Part shown: one piece after another, positions 34,643-46,044 of the stretch
Numbering within the stretch: the stretch's first letter is position 1
How the letters are laid out: every line of letters begins with the position of its first letter
From: Sphaerolaimus hirsutus
Lineage: Eukaryota; Nematoda; Chromadorea; Monhysterida; Sphaerolaimidae
Assembly (NCBI GenBank): GCA_964036195.1
Contig: CAXIWS010000640.1
Coordinates: 1-64,000 of the forward strand
Direction: 5' to 3'
DNA: 64,000 nucleotides
Made by a program: the position numbers and the translations under genes
The notes under the pieces: model-generated
The model's database searches: none
Told to the model about the DNA's origin: nothing
What the model saw: the letters and a program-made list of their open reading frames with translations, nothing else

Positions 34643-35212
34643 TATAAAAGGAGGTTGTTACTTTGGGAGTGATGTTACACACTGTGGAGGTACATGGAAG
34701 CACATCACATCAATATTATATACTACAGCAACATATGACGGCTTATTAACCCATGGTAGCACATAGAAATGCATGAGTTGATACTAAAAATGCTACAAAG
34801 CCAATGAAAACTACCACTAATGTCAATTTGTGTGTGAAATTGCGTGCTTGCGCGCAAAAATTTTGCAAAATACCTAGTGCTTAGTACTAAAAATTTTGGC
34901 TGATGTTTTTTTATAAAACAAACATTTCAGACATCATGTTTTTTTTATATTTAAAACGTTTTTTTTTTAAACGTTAAAAAAAACATCGGCAAACCCTAGG
35001 GTAGACATTATATAAATAGATGCATACATTGAATAAAAGCAGAGGTGTTAAAATCGCGGTAAATCTCCTTTTGTGCTTTGCTCCTAATTCTTTCTTGCAG
35101 TCTAAATCAGGGGTTCAGTCTGGCGGGGGTTGGAGCCGGAGGGGGGGGGGGGGGGGTTACCCCCTCAACAAATGCTCCAGCTAACTATCTATTCCCGTGC
35201 TGCTCAGCTATC
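34643..35212. other. Flank of the BEL insertion, with the other half of the split repeat
   Basis: Unique-looking AT-rich DNA up to about 34900, then 'aaaacgttttttttttaaac' and 'cctagggtagaca' (34905-35010), the partner of 9385-9535. A run of 16 or more G starts at about 35141. No gene seen. Confidence 0.5.
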
Positions 35213-35214
35213 TA

Positions 35215-35661
35215 CCGTATTTCCTCGAAATACCCCCGGGGGGTTTATTGTTTCAGAGTGAGAATTTTGAGGGGGGGTTAAACGAGGGGGGGGGTATTTC
35301 GAGGGGGGGGTTTATTATTTCGCCAGAAATTTTTTGAAATCCCAGTACTAAAATGTAGTCTGAAACGTACGCAGACGTCGAAAAATGCAACAAAAATCGC
35401 CATTAATAAGACTCTAAAGACATTTATAAGTGTGTAGACGTACAAACACTGTTCTCACATAACAGAGTCATCGTTTTTAACGTGTATTCTGCATTGTCGG
35501 GATGACAAACCACAGCCTTTGTCATTTACGTTCTCTATACACTAAATTTGGGGGGGGGTATTTCGAGGGGGGGGGTTTATAAGTTCATAGTGTCCATTTT
35601 GAGGGGGGGTATTTCGAGGGGGGGGTATTTCGAGGGGGGGGGGTATTTCGAGGAAATACGG
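35215..35661. repeat. MITE-like element with CCGTATTTCCTCGAA ends, copy 2
   Basis: Begins CCGTATTTCCTCGAAATACC and ends GGTATTTCGAGGAAATACGG, with TA at 35213-35214 and 35662-35663. Long G runs stand next to the internal 'tatttcgagg' words. It is the inverse arrangement of the copy at 495-951. Confidence 0.8.
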
Positions 35662-35893
35662 TAGGTATCTAACCTGAGGCTAAATTTTAGGCTACTATCC
35701 CCCGAGTCCCCCACCCCCCACCCCAAATCAACCAGATATGTATCTCTCCAGAGCGATTATTTGAGAAATTTTGCCCCGATTTAGTGGTTGTTTGAATGGG
35801 CAAAAAAGTTCAATAGACTACTATGACTTCAGCGGTACGTCACTCACAGTTATGCACTCATTTTTATACCATCAAATTGTAGAACAATTTTTT

Positions 35894-36092
35894 TGGCGCT
35901 GGCGCTATTGGCGCTTGGCGCCATTACCCTCTGGCGCCATTGGCGCTTGGCGCTGAGGTTCAGAAAAGCGCCATGGCGCTTTTGGCGCTTGGCGCCATTT
36001 TGCTATGGCGCCATTGGCGCTTGGCGCCGGGGTCAGAAAAGCGCCATGGCGCTTTTGGCGCTTGGCGCCGAAAGCCTGGCGCTTTTTCCATC
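35894..36092. repeat. GGCGCC palindrome array ending TTTTTCCATCACTA
   Basis: Dense 'ggcgct', 'ggcgcc' and 'agcgcc' words over 190 bp. The segment 'cagaaaagcgccatggcgct' occurs twice at an 80-bp spacing, so the array grew by duplication. Right end 'ggcgctttttccatcactac'. Confidence 0.8.
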
Positions 36093-36147
36093 ACTACCTA
36101 AATACATAGTGATGTACATTTTTGATACAAAAGTACACATAGGTATG

Positions 36148-36297
36148 CTCCAGCAGCATTACACCTTACAATGAAATCTACCATATCCCATCTGAATAAG
36201 AGAACAAACATTTACAAAAATTATCAGCACATTTATCACAGCAACTTGATAAATATGTTGAAATGGTAGATTTCATTGTAAGGTGTAATGTCGCTGG
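36148..36297. repeat. Short inverted-repeat element (45-bp arms)
   Basis: 'tatgctccagcagcattaca...gaaatctaccat' on the left pairs with 'atggtagatttcattgtaag...cgctggagtata' on the right around a 65-bp AT-rich spacer. Confidence 0.7.
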
Positions 36298-36678
36298 AGT
36301 ATACATATGTTCCAGGGGGAATTTGTCCACAGTGTCACAGTGATTTCTTCCACACTTCAGACCTTATAAAACTGTGTCCGTCAAATTAATTTTATTCCCA
36401 CATTAAAAAGTCTTTATTGGAGAACACGAAATTGAATTGATTTCCGTTAACTGAATTGAATCAACCGATTTAAAATTTTATTCAAGATGTACGCTATTTT
36501 GCACCTATCATTGGGTTCACTGATTCCTTCATGTCTGCGAAGTTTACACGATTACACGAAAAAATACACTACACAAGTGAGCGTATCGATGCGGATCAAT
36601 CCTGCCTTGACTTGCTTGATGTAAAGATTCATCAACGTTTTGGGAATACTGTTTTATTTAAAGTTAAAATGTCAAAAT
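36298..36678. other. Intergenic stretch without recognised features
   Basis: No repeat or protein-like frame seen between the short inverted repeat and the next GGCGCC array. Confidence 0.4.
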
Positions 36679-36893
36679 TAGTGATGGAATGGCGCCATGG
36701 CGCTGGCGCCTTTTGCGGGCGCCAAAGGGCACCGCGCAATGGCGCCATTGGCGCTTGGCGCTTTTTTTCTGTGGCGCCCTTGGCGCCTGGCACCCACTTT
36801 CTGAAAGGCGCCATGGCGCCCGTGTTCCGTGGCGCCCTTGGCGCCTGGCGCCCTGCTTTAAAAGGGCGCCAAAATGGCGCCAGCAGGATTTCA
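36679..36893. repeat. GGCGCC palindrome array (AGTGATGGAATGGCGCCATG end)
   Basis: Starts 'agtgatggaatggcgccatg' and carries twelve or more GGCGCC words, many as 'ggcgcccttggcgcctggcg'. Confidence 0.8.
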
Positions 36894-37311
36894 AGGTGAG
36901 CGCTGCGAACACGATAAAAAAGAAAAAAGCGCGTCCGTGGATAATCGAAATTCGCTGGAAAAATACACATGGTGCCAGTGGATTGAAATCGTTCGTCCAA
37001 TGGTTTTCCAGACACTTCGGCTGGAATGATGGGCCGTGCTACCTACAAACTCGTCAATCAACGGATTCAAATCGTTTTAATTCCGTTTTTATCCACTTCA
37101 AAAATCTATTTGAGGTGAATGCTTTGCGACAATTGTCATTGCGTTAAAATTCACGCGTGAGTAAATATGATTTTATGCAAAATTTTTGTTGCTAGTTTCG
37201 TTTTTGTTGATTACATCCTAGAGAACATAATTAAAGAAGTGATTGTGTGAAATATAGTGTTGGAGAACCATTTTTAGCACACGCAGGGTATCATACACAC
37301 TTATTTATCCT

Positions 37312-37553
37312 GACGCCCTTGGCGCCTGGCGCCCTAATTTTCAAATGGCGCCATGACGCCCTTGACGCTTGGCGCCCTCTTTCCGTGGCGCCATTGGCGC
37401 CTGGCGCCCACTTTCCGAATGGCGCTATGGCGCCCTTGGCGCCTGGCGCCCTTTTTCTGCGGCGCCCTTGGCGGTTGGCGCCCAGTTTCCGAATGGCGCC
37501 ATGGCGCCATTGGCGCATCGCGCCTCTTTTTCTGGCGCTTTTCCATCACTAGT
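37312..37553. repeat. GGCGCC palindrome array ending CTTTTCCATCACTA
   Basis: Tandem-like unit 'ggcgcccttggcgcctggcg' plus 'tttccg(a)atggcgcc' repeated about five times; right end 'tctggcgcttttccatcacta'. Frames are open on both strands only because of the repeat period. Confidence 0.8.
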
Positions 37554-37650
37554 CAAAATACAAAGTTTTAGTAAACAAAAACACAATGTTCAAATAAAAC
37601 TGTGTCTAACATTGATAATAAAGGATAGGTTGTGATGTTATTACCACAAA

Positions 37651-39507
37651 TAGCATTCGAAAAAATCACCTTTTTTTGGAAAATATATATAAATATATCA
37701 CTCCAATATTGGAAAAAATATAAATATATATAAATCACTCTAGGTCTCCAGAAAATATAATTAAATTACTGAAAAAATAACTCTCAGCTCAAAAAAAATC
37801 TCAAAAAATCACTTGCGCTTTATTTCAATTTCAAGCAATATTCTGGGCTTTATTTACCATTTGCAAGCACAAAAAATTTACTCTAAGATACCACAGTCCA
37901 TTTATTATCATTCCACAAGCAGTATTCATTTATACAGTATTTTACAAGTGAAAACATCAAGCAAATATCACAGAAAAATTCAACCTTCAGTTCAACCTCA
38001 ATGAAAAGTTCAAAAATATTTTGCACTGCAAATATAAAGCTCTCAACATATAGAGCCTGGTTGTGGCAATGTACGTTTGACTAAATAGGTGCTCATGCTC
38101 AGCACTTTTTCATTGGTGATGTGCTGTGAAAACTCATTTTTGGGCACATGGCTACGTTTTGGCAACATTGTGATGACACTAGTGGCTCTGGTGACACCAT
38201 GGTGACAGTTTTCCACAGTTGTTCCCAATATTTGACAACAGCCAACATTGTTGCATGTCACCAAGCATCATCAGTTTTCAAAAATGGTTAACTGAGCTTG
38301 CAATCACTGTAGAAAATTTTTGATCACATCAAACTGGTATTTTTTGATTTAAAGTCATGTTTTATTCAGATCAGTATGTTAAAAGATAGAGAGATGCTTT
38401 ATACCTAAAACATAACCATAGAATTCATAGCAGGATGACACAAATAAAAAGTTATTAAAACAGTTTACATTTTTGTTGCATACAAAATGAAAACTAATTG
38501 ATAGTGATGTCACCATTTGCCATCATTTGAGTTTGAGTTGTGATCAAACTAGCGATTTGCCAACACCACCCCACCAAAATTCATGCAATATGTGAAAACT
38601 GAACATACTGTATTTCGCTGAATTACCCCCTGGGGGGTTTATTTTTAGAGTGGAAATTTTGAGGGGGGTCAAATGTGAGGGGTATTTCAAGGGGGGGAGG
38701 TTATCATTTTGCCAGAAATTTTTCAAATCCCATTACTAAATTGTTGTTTGAAATGTACACAAACATCGAAAAAAAAGCAACAAAAACTGCCATTTATAAC
38801 ACTCTATGGACTTATATATGTATGTAGACAGTATATAACCAGTTCTAACATCACACAGTCATTGTTTTTAACATGTGTTCTGCGTTTCCCAGATCACAAA
38901 CCGCATTATGTTCTCTTTTCAGTAAATTGGGGTGGGGTATTAAGAGAGGGTGGGGGTTATAAGTACATAGTGCCCATTTTAAGGGGGTATTTCGCGACAG
39001 GGGGGGGGGGGTTATAAGTTCATAGTGCCAATTTTGAGGGGGGTATTTCTCAACAGGGGGTATTTCGAGGGGGGGGGGTATTTCAAGGAAATATGGTATA
39101 TAGCATTCAGTAGTGGAAAACTTGATGGAAACATGTCACCATTTTTGGCCATTTCAGTTTTTTTTTAAATCAGGGTGAAAACTAGTGTGTGTAGGCTAAC
39201 AATATTTACCTGCTTCAAATACAATTTAAACCCAATGATGCTATACATGAACAGAGAGATTTTCTGGAGAAAATCCCTGCCAATTTTTCTTGCACAGATT
39301 GCATGTATTAGTCATAAAGCGCAATCATTGCACCACAATGTATCAAGTATGAGTGATTTTCTCAGTGATTTTTTTTCAAATTTAAAAAATATATATAAAT
39401 ATATCACTCAGAATTTGGAAAAAATATAAATATATATAAATCATGGGTTATTTATATTTATTGTGATTTTCGAAAATATAAATCACGGGTTATTTTTCGA
39501 ATGCTAA
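37651..39507. mobile_element. TIR element with TAGCATTCGAAAAA ends
   Basis: Left 'tagcattcgaaaaa' and right 'tttttcgaatgcta' are inverted copies. Next to each end lies the same AT block: 'aaatatatataaatatatca...ggaaaaaatataaatatata' occurs at 37680-37735 and again at 39387-39440. A CCGTATTT-family MITE copy sits inside (38608-39096). No transposase-like frame was recognised, so it is probably non-autonomous. Confidence 0.65.
38608..39096. repeat. Diverged copy of the CCGTATTT MITE family
   Basis: Begins 'ctgtatttcgctgaattacc' and ends 'ggtatttcaaggaaatatgg', TA on both sides. Internal blocks 'cattgtttttaacatgtgtt' and 'ggggggtatttcga' match 35215-35661. Confidence 0.75.
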
Positions 39508-40437
39508 CCACAAAGCATAACGTCTGGAACTGACTACAAATACACTATTCACACAGTCACACTGTATTAAATAACCATTCTTCTGAGCATTTCGACTATC
39601 GAAATCACACAGAGTTGTTAAAAGTACCAAACTTTTGTCAAAGTACATGTAAATGTAAAGCTTTTTTTTTACTAACCCCCTGAGTACAGAAACCGTAAAG
39701 TAAATTTTTTTTACTTTCACTTATGAGTAAACATGAGTAAAACATGAGTAAAACACTCATGAGTAAACATGCGTAAAACACTTTTTCTTAGAAAACGTAA
39801 AAGTGAGTATTTTTTCGGAATTTGGCTCCATTGTAATTGTTCACTTAAAATCACTAATTTTTGCAATTTTTTGACAATTTTTTTATTTTCAAATTCACTA
39901 GATCGTGTGTTTTGTGTCTATTTTCAGCAATGTTTCCCCTTTTTTCGCTTTTTTCTCCTTTCTTCCCCATCTATGCCTAAAAAAAGCCTATAACAAAGCC
40001 CATCTGAAAAACGTTTTCTGTACTCGAGTACTTTTAAAAAGTATACGTAAAAGGGAGTACAGGTACTTTTTTCCAAAGCATGCATAAACGTATTTACTCT
40101 ACTTGAGTAGGTATACGTTCTTTTTTAGAAAACGTAAATAGGTGACTTAACATAGCATGCATTAACAACTATGGAATTACAGTGACAAATAATTAGGTGA
40201 ATGCAGAGATTCATACGTACTTCTAATGGAAATGTTTTCAGTGGATAATGCCCATGGTTTTGAATAAAATAATTTCATATCATGCCATTTTGAGGGAAGA
40301 TTCCATCAAACGAAAGGAATTCAGGAAAGCGTAAATATTTTTTCTGCAAAATCGCAGGAGTTTTCAATAGAAATTGTCGGAGATTACCTACTCATGTAAA
40401 ACCGGCAGTTCCAGACACTGTAAAATTCCGTGTACAA
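39508..40437. other. Intergenic stretch with 'gagtaaaacatgagtaaaac' words
   Basis: Short direct repeats of 'catgagtaaa(a)ca' at 39720-39780 and related 'gagtacttttaaaaagtata' words near 40030. A similar 'ttactcacgtttacttatga' segment occurs at 1080-1110, so this is probably an old repeat. No gene seen. Confidence 0.45.
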
Positions 40438-40550
40438 TGTCGAAAGCCATGCAAAGTGTCAAAGTCATGTAAGCCCTGCAAAATGGCAACCGAGTTGCCA
40501 TTTAGCAGGGCATTTGACATGACTTTTGACACTTTGCATGACATTTGACG
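40438..40550. repeat. 113-bp palindrome
   Basis: 'atgcaaagtgtcaaagtcatgt' and 'gccctgcaaaatggcaa' pair with 'ttgccatttagcagggc' and 'acatgacttttgacactttgcat' about a centre near 40493. A hairpin MITE is the simplest reading. Confidence 0.8.
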
Positions 40551-40595
40551 ATTCAGGGGTATTTTACAGGGTCTGGTAGTGGCAGCGGGCGCACT

Positions 40596-40860
40596 TCACT
40601 CAATTGGCACCACCGCTCTGTATCGGCGATCATTGACGAGCTCATTGCCGGGCTTCCACTGTGCATCTCCAGTTCCCGATTCATCCAATACGAAAACTTG
40701 ACGTCTGTTTTCCATGCGCTTATCATCCTTGTCCCACCTCTGTCCGTCAAACGAGAAAAGGGTGTCATCCAAAACGGCCATCGCGCCACTCCCTCCCCAC
40801 AGTGAGTACGTTGTGTGCCAGGTGCTTGACAATGCGTTGTATCTGTGAGAAGCGCGATTA
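40596..40860 (-). pseudogene. Kelch-like protein fragment
   Basis: An open minus-strand frame of about 85 residues has protein-like composition amid non-coding DNA. It contains STWHTTYSLWGGSGAM, AVLDDTLFSFDGQRW and VFVLDESGTG..W, a spacing of Gly, Trp and hydrophobic residues like a kelch blade. GC content is clearly higher than in its flanks. There is no start or exon chain, and it lies between two repeats, so I read it as a captured or dead exon. The family assignment is tentative. Confidence 0.4.
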
Positions 40861-43800
40861 GCATTGAACAAATCCCCGGGAGATTTATATTGAAAAATCT
40901 CAGAAAATCTCAGAAAATATAAGATTTTCCGAGATTTATATTTTTCCACTATTTTCCAGACAGATTTAATTATATTTTTTCCTGTTTCTGAAAATCTCTG
41001 TATTTGTTAATTTTCGTAAGGATCATAGTAAAATGTAGGCATTTGCGTACCCAAAGCAGGTAATACCGTATGTCTCGGAGTAAAATTCCCCCCTCCAATC
41101 ATAGTGCCCGGGGCACTATACATTTGGCTATGTTCCCCCTATTTGTAGTTTTTCCTCCCCTTTTTCTATTCCATGACATGAAAGAGCCAATAAAAGTTAT
41201 CTGAAATACATTTTCTGTAGTCAAGTACTTTCAAGAAGTACATGTATTTTTGAGCAAACATAAATATGTTTTGACCCCTGAACCATACAGAACCCCTGCA
41301 GTATAGCTGTATTGCTAAGCACCAGGTCTACATTGGCACTGGATGTTGCTACTTGTGCAATGGGTAAACTTATGCACTGGGTTCTAGCTGTTTTGACAGC
41401 ATGCTTTAGAAATATAGTTAGTTTACCAAATTATGGTGAAAAAGTCATCTGATAAATTCTGTGGGGATCATCACACGTGAAAGTAATGTATTCTACTATG
41501 AGGAAAAATGCCTAAACCATATTTTTGTTCATCATTCAGATACTAAATACATGGTAGTACAAAGTATGCCATCAGTAGACAATATGCTGTTATCATATGA
41601 ATTGTGAATGAAAAGGTAAAACAACACATAATGGCCCCACGCACACTAGTTTACTGGCGTTTTCAGTTTACTGGCGGTAAACTCAATTTTTTAGTTTACC
41701 GGCTAAATTCACGCATAGTAAAAGTGGGCGGAGTTTAGGCCGCCATCTTTATTTTTTTCAAGTTTGCCTGTGATGTAAACGTTAATTTCTAATTTCTCTA
41801 ATTGTGGAAGAACGGAGCATTGCTCATGCAATTTTTTTGCGTCATCGTGTACAGTACGTTGTGTAGATGTTGTCAAAATTTTTAAAATATTTTTAAGTGC
41901 AACATTGGATTTTTTATTGAATTTATCAGTTTTTTGTGTATAAAATTTTTTATAAAGTCACCTGTTACGTTTTTTTGTTTATTGAAATGTTCTAAATTAT
42001 CAGTTTTCATTGCGCTATCGATTGGTGTACACGGAGGACATGAAATATAAACTTTCAATTTTTTATGATTTTATTTCAATTAAACGCAAATAAATCACTA
42101 GCATGTGAACGGAAAGCCCGAATGCGAAAAAAAAATAATCACACATGAAAGAGGAACATGAGATGCACACATCACACAATTTTTCGCGGCGTGAAACGAA
42201 AGACTTGGTGAATTATGATTTAATCACAATTAAAAAAGAATTAATCAGCCAAAAATCGAATAGTGAATGAAAATTGTCCATTCAACGACAGTGTACTACA
42301 GAACGACCATCATGACCGGTTGCAAGTGAAAAATGTAGTGTAGCTGCAGCAGATAGCATGAAAATGAATTTTTTGTATTTGTTACATCAGTTTACCATTC
42401 CAGTGCCACTTTAATGCTAACTGCCACTGCAACGGAAATTATTCAGTTTGATTTTTATATTCAACATAGTTGTAAATTCAGCATTCAGTGGGATTCACCC
42501 ACTGCAACATGACCGGTGGGCGTCATCATCCACTGCTTGATTGCATCCCTGAGGGGCGCGCTTCTCTTTCGTCAACGTCCCGTCGGATTGGCACATTCGG
42601 GATTGGATCCATGTTATCTGGCTTCTCTCTTGTCAATGTACATTTGTATTTACACTGGAGGGACAACATCACGCTGAGTCAATTTGAGTCAGAAGATGCA
42701 GATATAAACAAAAATACTGCTTGTAGCACTAGTAAATTGTTCTACTATGCCTGATATTCTTTTATTTAATTTCTCACATTATTAGCTGTTGGTTACAAAC
42801 ATCTTATATGTATTCCTTTTTAAAGTTTACTATATGTATGAACTTTTACATGTATTCCCTTTTTTAGTTCACTATATGTTTGAATTTATACATTTTTCTG
42901 CGTCGCCACAATTTATGGCAAAATATTAAAAAATTCATAAAATTTTTTTGGAAAAGAGTTAGGACTTGTAAAAACACCATTAAAACCGCGATTTTTTTCT
43001 GCACATGTCAGTTAAAAAATGGCTCAAATCCGACCTACGAGTGACAAATGAAGTTACTTTGAAATCGGTGGGGGTCGCGGTCAAACTCAAGAAAAAGCGA
43101 TGATTTTGCGACGTTTTTGGCGACTCTCGCGACGATTTACGACGGTTTAATTTAGAGTTAAACAGTAAAAGTAAACTGGCGACGCGTCGCCTTTTTTTAA
43201 TTGAGCAGGGTTATGGTAGCGTCGCAAGCGTCGCAAAAATCGTTCAGTTTGCCGGTGCGTTTCATGCGACTATCATACTGTTAAAGTGCAAAAAGTAACA
43301 ACTTTATGAGCAGAATGATAATTAACAATCATTATAAGCATCAAAATAAGACATACATGCTATAACAAGCACAAATTACATGATTCAAATGAAATTCATA
43401 AAACAGTAGTTTACATCTTATGTGCAACACTTTCTGCGTCGCACGCGTCGCTAGCGACGCGTCGCTGAAAATTGCATTCAGTTTGCCCATTACGTTTCAC
43501 ATAAAAAATAATCTGGCGACGCGTCGCATTTCTATGACTTGCCGAAACCACTAACCCCAGAAAGTGAAACACCACAGTAAACTAAAGTACACATGTCGAT
43601 CAAAAATGTAAACCGACGCGCGACGCGTCGCATTTCAGTTTACATTTTTGATCGACGTGCCGCGTTGGTAAACTAGCGTGTACACCCACAATGTGCTTAA
43701 TATCTACTCTTAATGGTTCAAACACCTTGAAATATCGATTAAATCATACTTTAAGTTGAGAGATTTTATGAGATTTTGCGAGACTGCAAGAGATTTTCTC

Positions 43801-43922
43801 AGAGATTTAATTATATTTTTGAAAATGACCCAAGAGATTTAATTATATTTTAGTCTTGAGAGATTTTATGAGATAATATTTAATTATATTTTCTCAAAAT
43901 TGGTTGTTTTTTTCAATGCTAG
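40858..43922. mobile_element. Second TIR element with TTAGCATTGAA ends
   Basis: Left 'ttagcattgaa' (40858) and right 'ttcaatgcta' (43912-43921) are inverted. They match the ends of 37651-39507 (TAGCATTCGAA). Adjacent subterminal blocks are rich in 'gagattttatgagatt' and 'gatttaattatattt' words on both sides (40880-40980 and 43755-43900). It contains the 41639-43686 element. Confidence 0.55.
41639..43686. mobile_element. 2-kb TIR element with GACGCGTCGC arrays
   Basis: Ends 'gcacactagtttac' and 'gtaaactagcgtgt' are an inverted pair with two mismatches. The right third (43070-43680) carries many palindromic 'gcgacgcgtcgc' and 'gcgtcgca' words. The middle (42480-42760) is unique sequence with an 88-codon open frame that I do not recognise. 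No transposase motif seen. Confidence 0.6.
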
Positions 43923-44098
43923 CCGCAAGGCACAACGTTCAAATTGTTCAAACCAAGTGGACCTTTCATTACTGTTCAGCTTGATTTGTCCTGAAAATAT
44001 TTCCACTTTGCTAATGTTTTTGGAACCAAGCATAGCGCCCTGGCCCCAGATTTAATTGGGCAGACAAATTTTTGCCCTCCCTGCACAGCGCCTGACTA

Positions 44099-45037
44099 GT
44101 GATGTAAAGGCACCGGGGCACCGGTGCCCCGGTGCTGGGCACCAAAGGGCACCAGCACCGGTGCTGGTGCGGTGCCATTGCAATTTCAGGGGTGCCATGC
44201 CGGTGCCGGTGCCATTTTTTTCAGAATAGCACCGGTGCTGGTGCGGTGCGGTGCCATTTTTTTGCCGGTGCCAAAGGTGCTAGCACCAGGCCAAAGTAAA
44301 AGGCACCGGGAAAGGCACCGACCAAGGCTTCATGTGCAGTGCAATTTTGTCCATAGTATGTGCTTATTCATATTTCAAAATACAGCGATATATTTACCCA
44401 ACCGTTTTTGCCTATTTTGTAAACCTCCCATCAAATAAATATACCTACTGTGAAATCCATTATACCCAATACGTGATCTGATGAGCGAATCTAAAATTTT
44501 GTTGAATTTTGAATCATGTTTATATTTTATATTTATTTTACTTGTTTGTTCAAAATTTGTTGGCAGTTTAAATACAACAGAGATAGTTCCATTCTCTGTA
44601 CAGCAACGACTCCGATCAGTAGACAATAGTGGCTATGGACATTGCAGTGAATTAAATATTTTATCTTTCATTTGTAGCCATTGTAATTGCTTCATAAAAG
44701 TGATTGCCACATCATTCTGATCATTTTCAGTGCTCAACCATCAAAATCGGTTGAAAGTTCATGGAAATATGCACTTCCAAAGGTGAGACCACTGAGAAAC
44801 TGCCCGATATTTACTTCAGAAATTCCAGCCCGGTGCGGTGCCTTTCGGTGCTAGCACCGGCAACCCGCCGGTGCCCTTCGGTGCCGGTGCCATTTTTTCC
44901 AAAAGGCACCGGTGCAGGTGCGGTGCGGTGCCATTTTCTGGCCGGTGCCCCAGGGTGCCAGGTGCCCTTTTCATGCGTTGGCAAAGGTGCCGGTGCGGTG
45001 CGGTGCCATTTTTCCCGGTGCCTTTAACATCACTACG
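44099..45037. mobile_element. TIR element with GGTGCC/GGCACC arrays
   Basis: Ends 'agtgatgtaaaggcacc' and 'ggtgcctttaacatcact' are inverted copies. Next to each lies an array of 'ggcaccggtgcc' words (44108-44320 and 44829-45020). The centre (44330-44820) is AT-rich and unique. The arrangement parallels the GGCGCC family, whose ends are AGTGATGGAAAAGGCGCC-like. Confidence 0.75.
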
Positions 45038-45179
45038 CCTGACACGCCCGTCACGCCTGCCAGGCGCCTGACATGACCATAGCGCCTGCCAGATGTGCCC
45101 TCACTGTGCCAGATTTGCCCAAAAAATGGCAAACGAGATTTAATTGGGAGGCCAATTGCTAACAATGGCAAACCCTCCA

Positions 45180-45375
45180 AAAAAAAGTATTTAAATTTTT
45201 AAGTGTTTTTTCCCAAATGAATTTTCAAATTTTCGAATTTTTCCTGAAATTAATTTTCGAATTTTCGAATTTAATTTTTGAATTTTTGAATTTTCAAATC
45301 TTTTTTGGCAATTTTCGATTTTTTTTGGCCATTTTTCGAATTTTTTCAAATAATTTTTGAATTTTTTTGGAAAAA
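45180..45375. repeat. Low-complexity TTCGAATTTT-type tract
   Basis: About 190 bp of 'tttcgaattttcgaattt' and 'tttttgaatttttgaatttt' variants; simple-sequence DNA. Confidence 0.7.
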
Positions 45376-45706
45376 TATTGAATCTGAAGCTTTAAACACA
45401 GAATTTGGACTGTTTTGGAAGTGGCTATACCCGGCAGACGTGCTAATCTACAAATAGATATGATTTATATCTTTGGCTGGCAGACAGCCAACTGAAAACT
45501 TGTGAACTGATTCACCACTGCACTCCATTTCATCCTGACTCCGAACCAGTTCAGTCAGCCGTAAGTTCACTGCGGATTGCCGTTATGACGTCATGATGGA
45601 GTGTTACCACCAGAAAAATGTAGGGTGTAATTTCTCCCGAGTATAGCACACTGAGCGTACTCAGTGCATACAGTGCTAACTGCACGAAATATGGGTACTA
45701 GCAGTA

Positions 45707-45942
45707 TACAAGAGCCTTTTAACTTACAAACGGATACTTATGGCCGTGAAAGTTATGTCCCAGTTTTGTGGACATATTCCGGACAGTTATGGAGTGAATG
45801 AGAACAAGTGAGGTGATAACCGAAGTGGGTTACGGTAGTGAAGTAATGAGTGAGGTCATAACTGTCCGGAAAATGTCCACAAAAGTGGGACATAAGTTTT
45901 CTGAGCCATAAGTATCCGTTTGTAAGTTAAAAGGCTCTTATA
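45707..45942. repeat. 236-bp palindromic MITE
   Basis: 'agagccttttaacttacaaa' and 'cggatacttatggc' on the left pair with 'gccataagtatccg' and 'tttgtaagttaaaaggctct' on the right; an inner pair is 'ggacatattccggacagttatg' and 'cataactgtccggaaaatgtcc'. TATA-like bases flank both sides. Confidence 0.8.
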
Positions 45943-46044
45943 AGGTGAAAATAATGTCTAATTTCAATTTAGAGTTTATTCAGTCAAATAATCTGAATTT
46001 ATGTGATGAATATTAACAAAAAAAATAGAAATATGAAATCCAAA

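Noticed and set aside
42488-42754. 88-codon frame in the GACGCGTCGC element as a transposase remnant
   Set aside because: No catalytic triad or zinc motif visible and the length is too small to judge.
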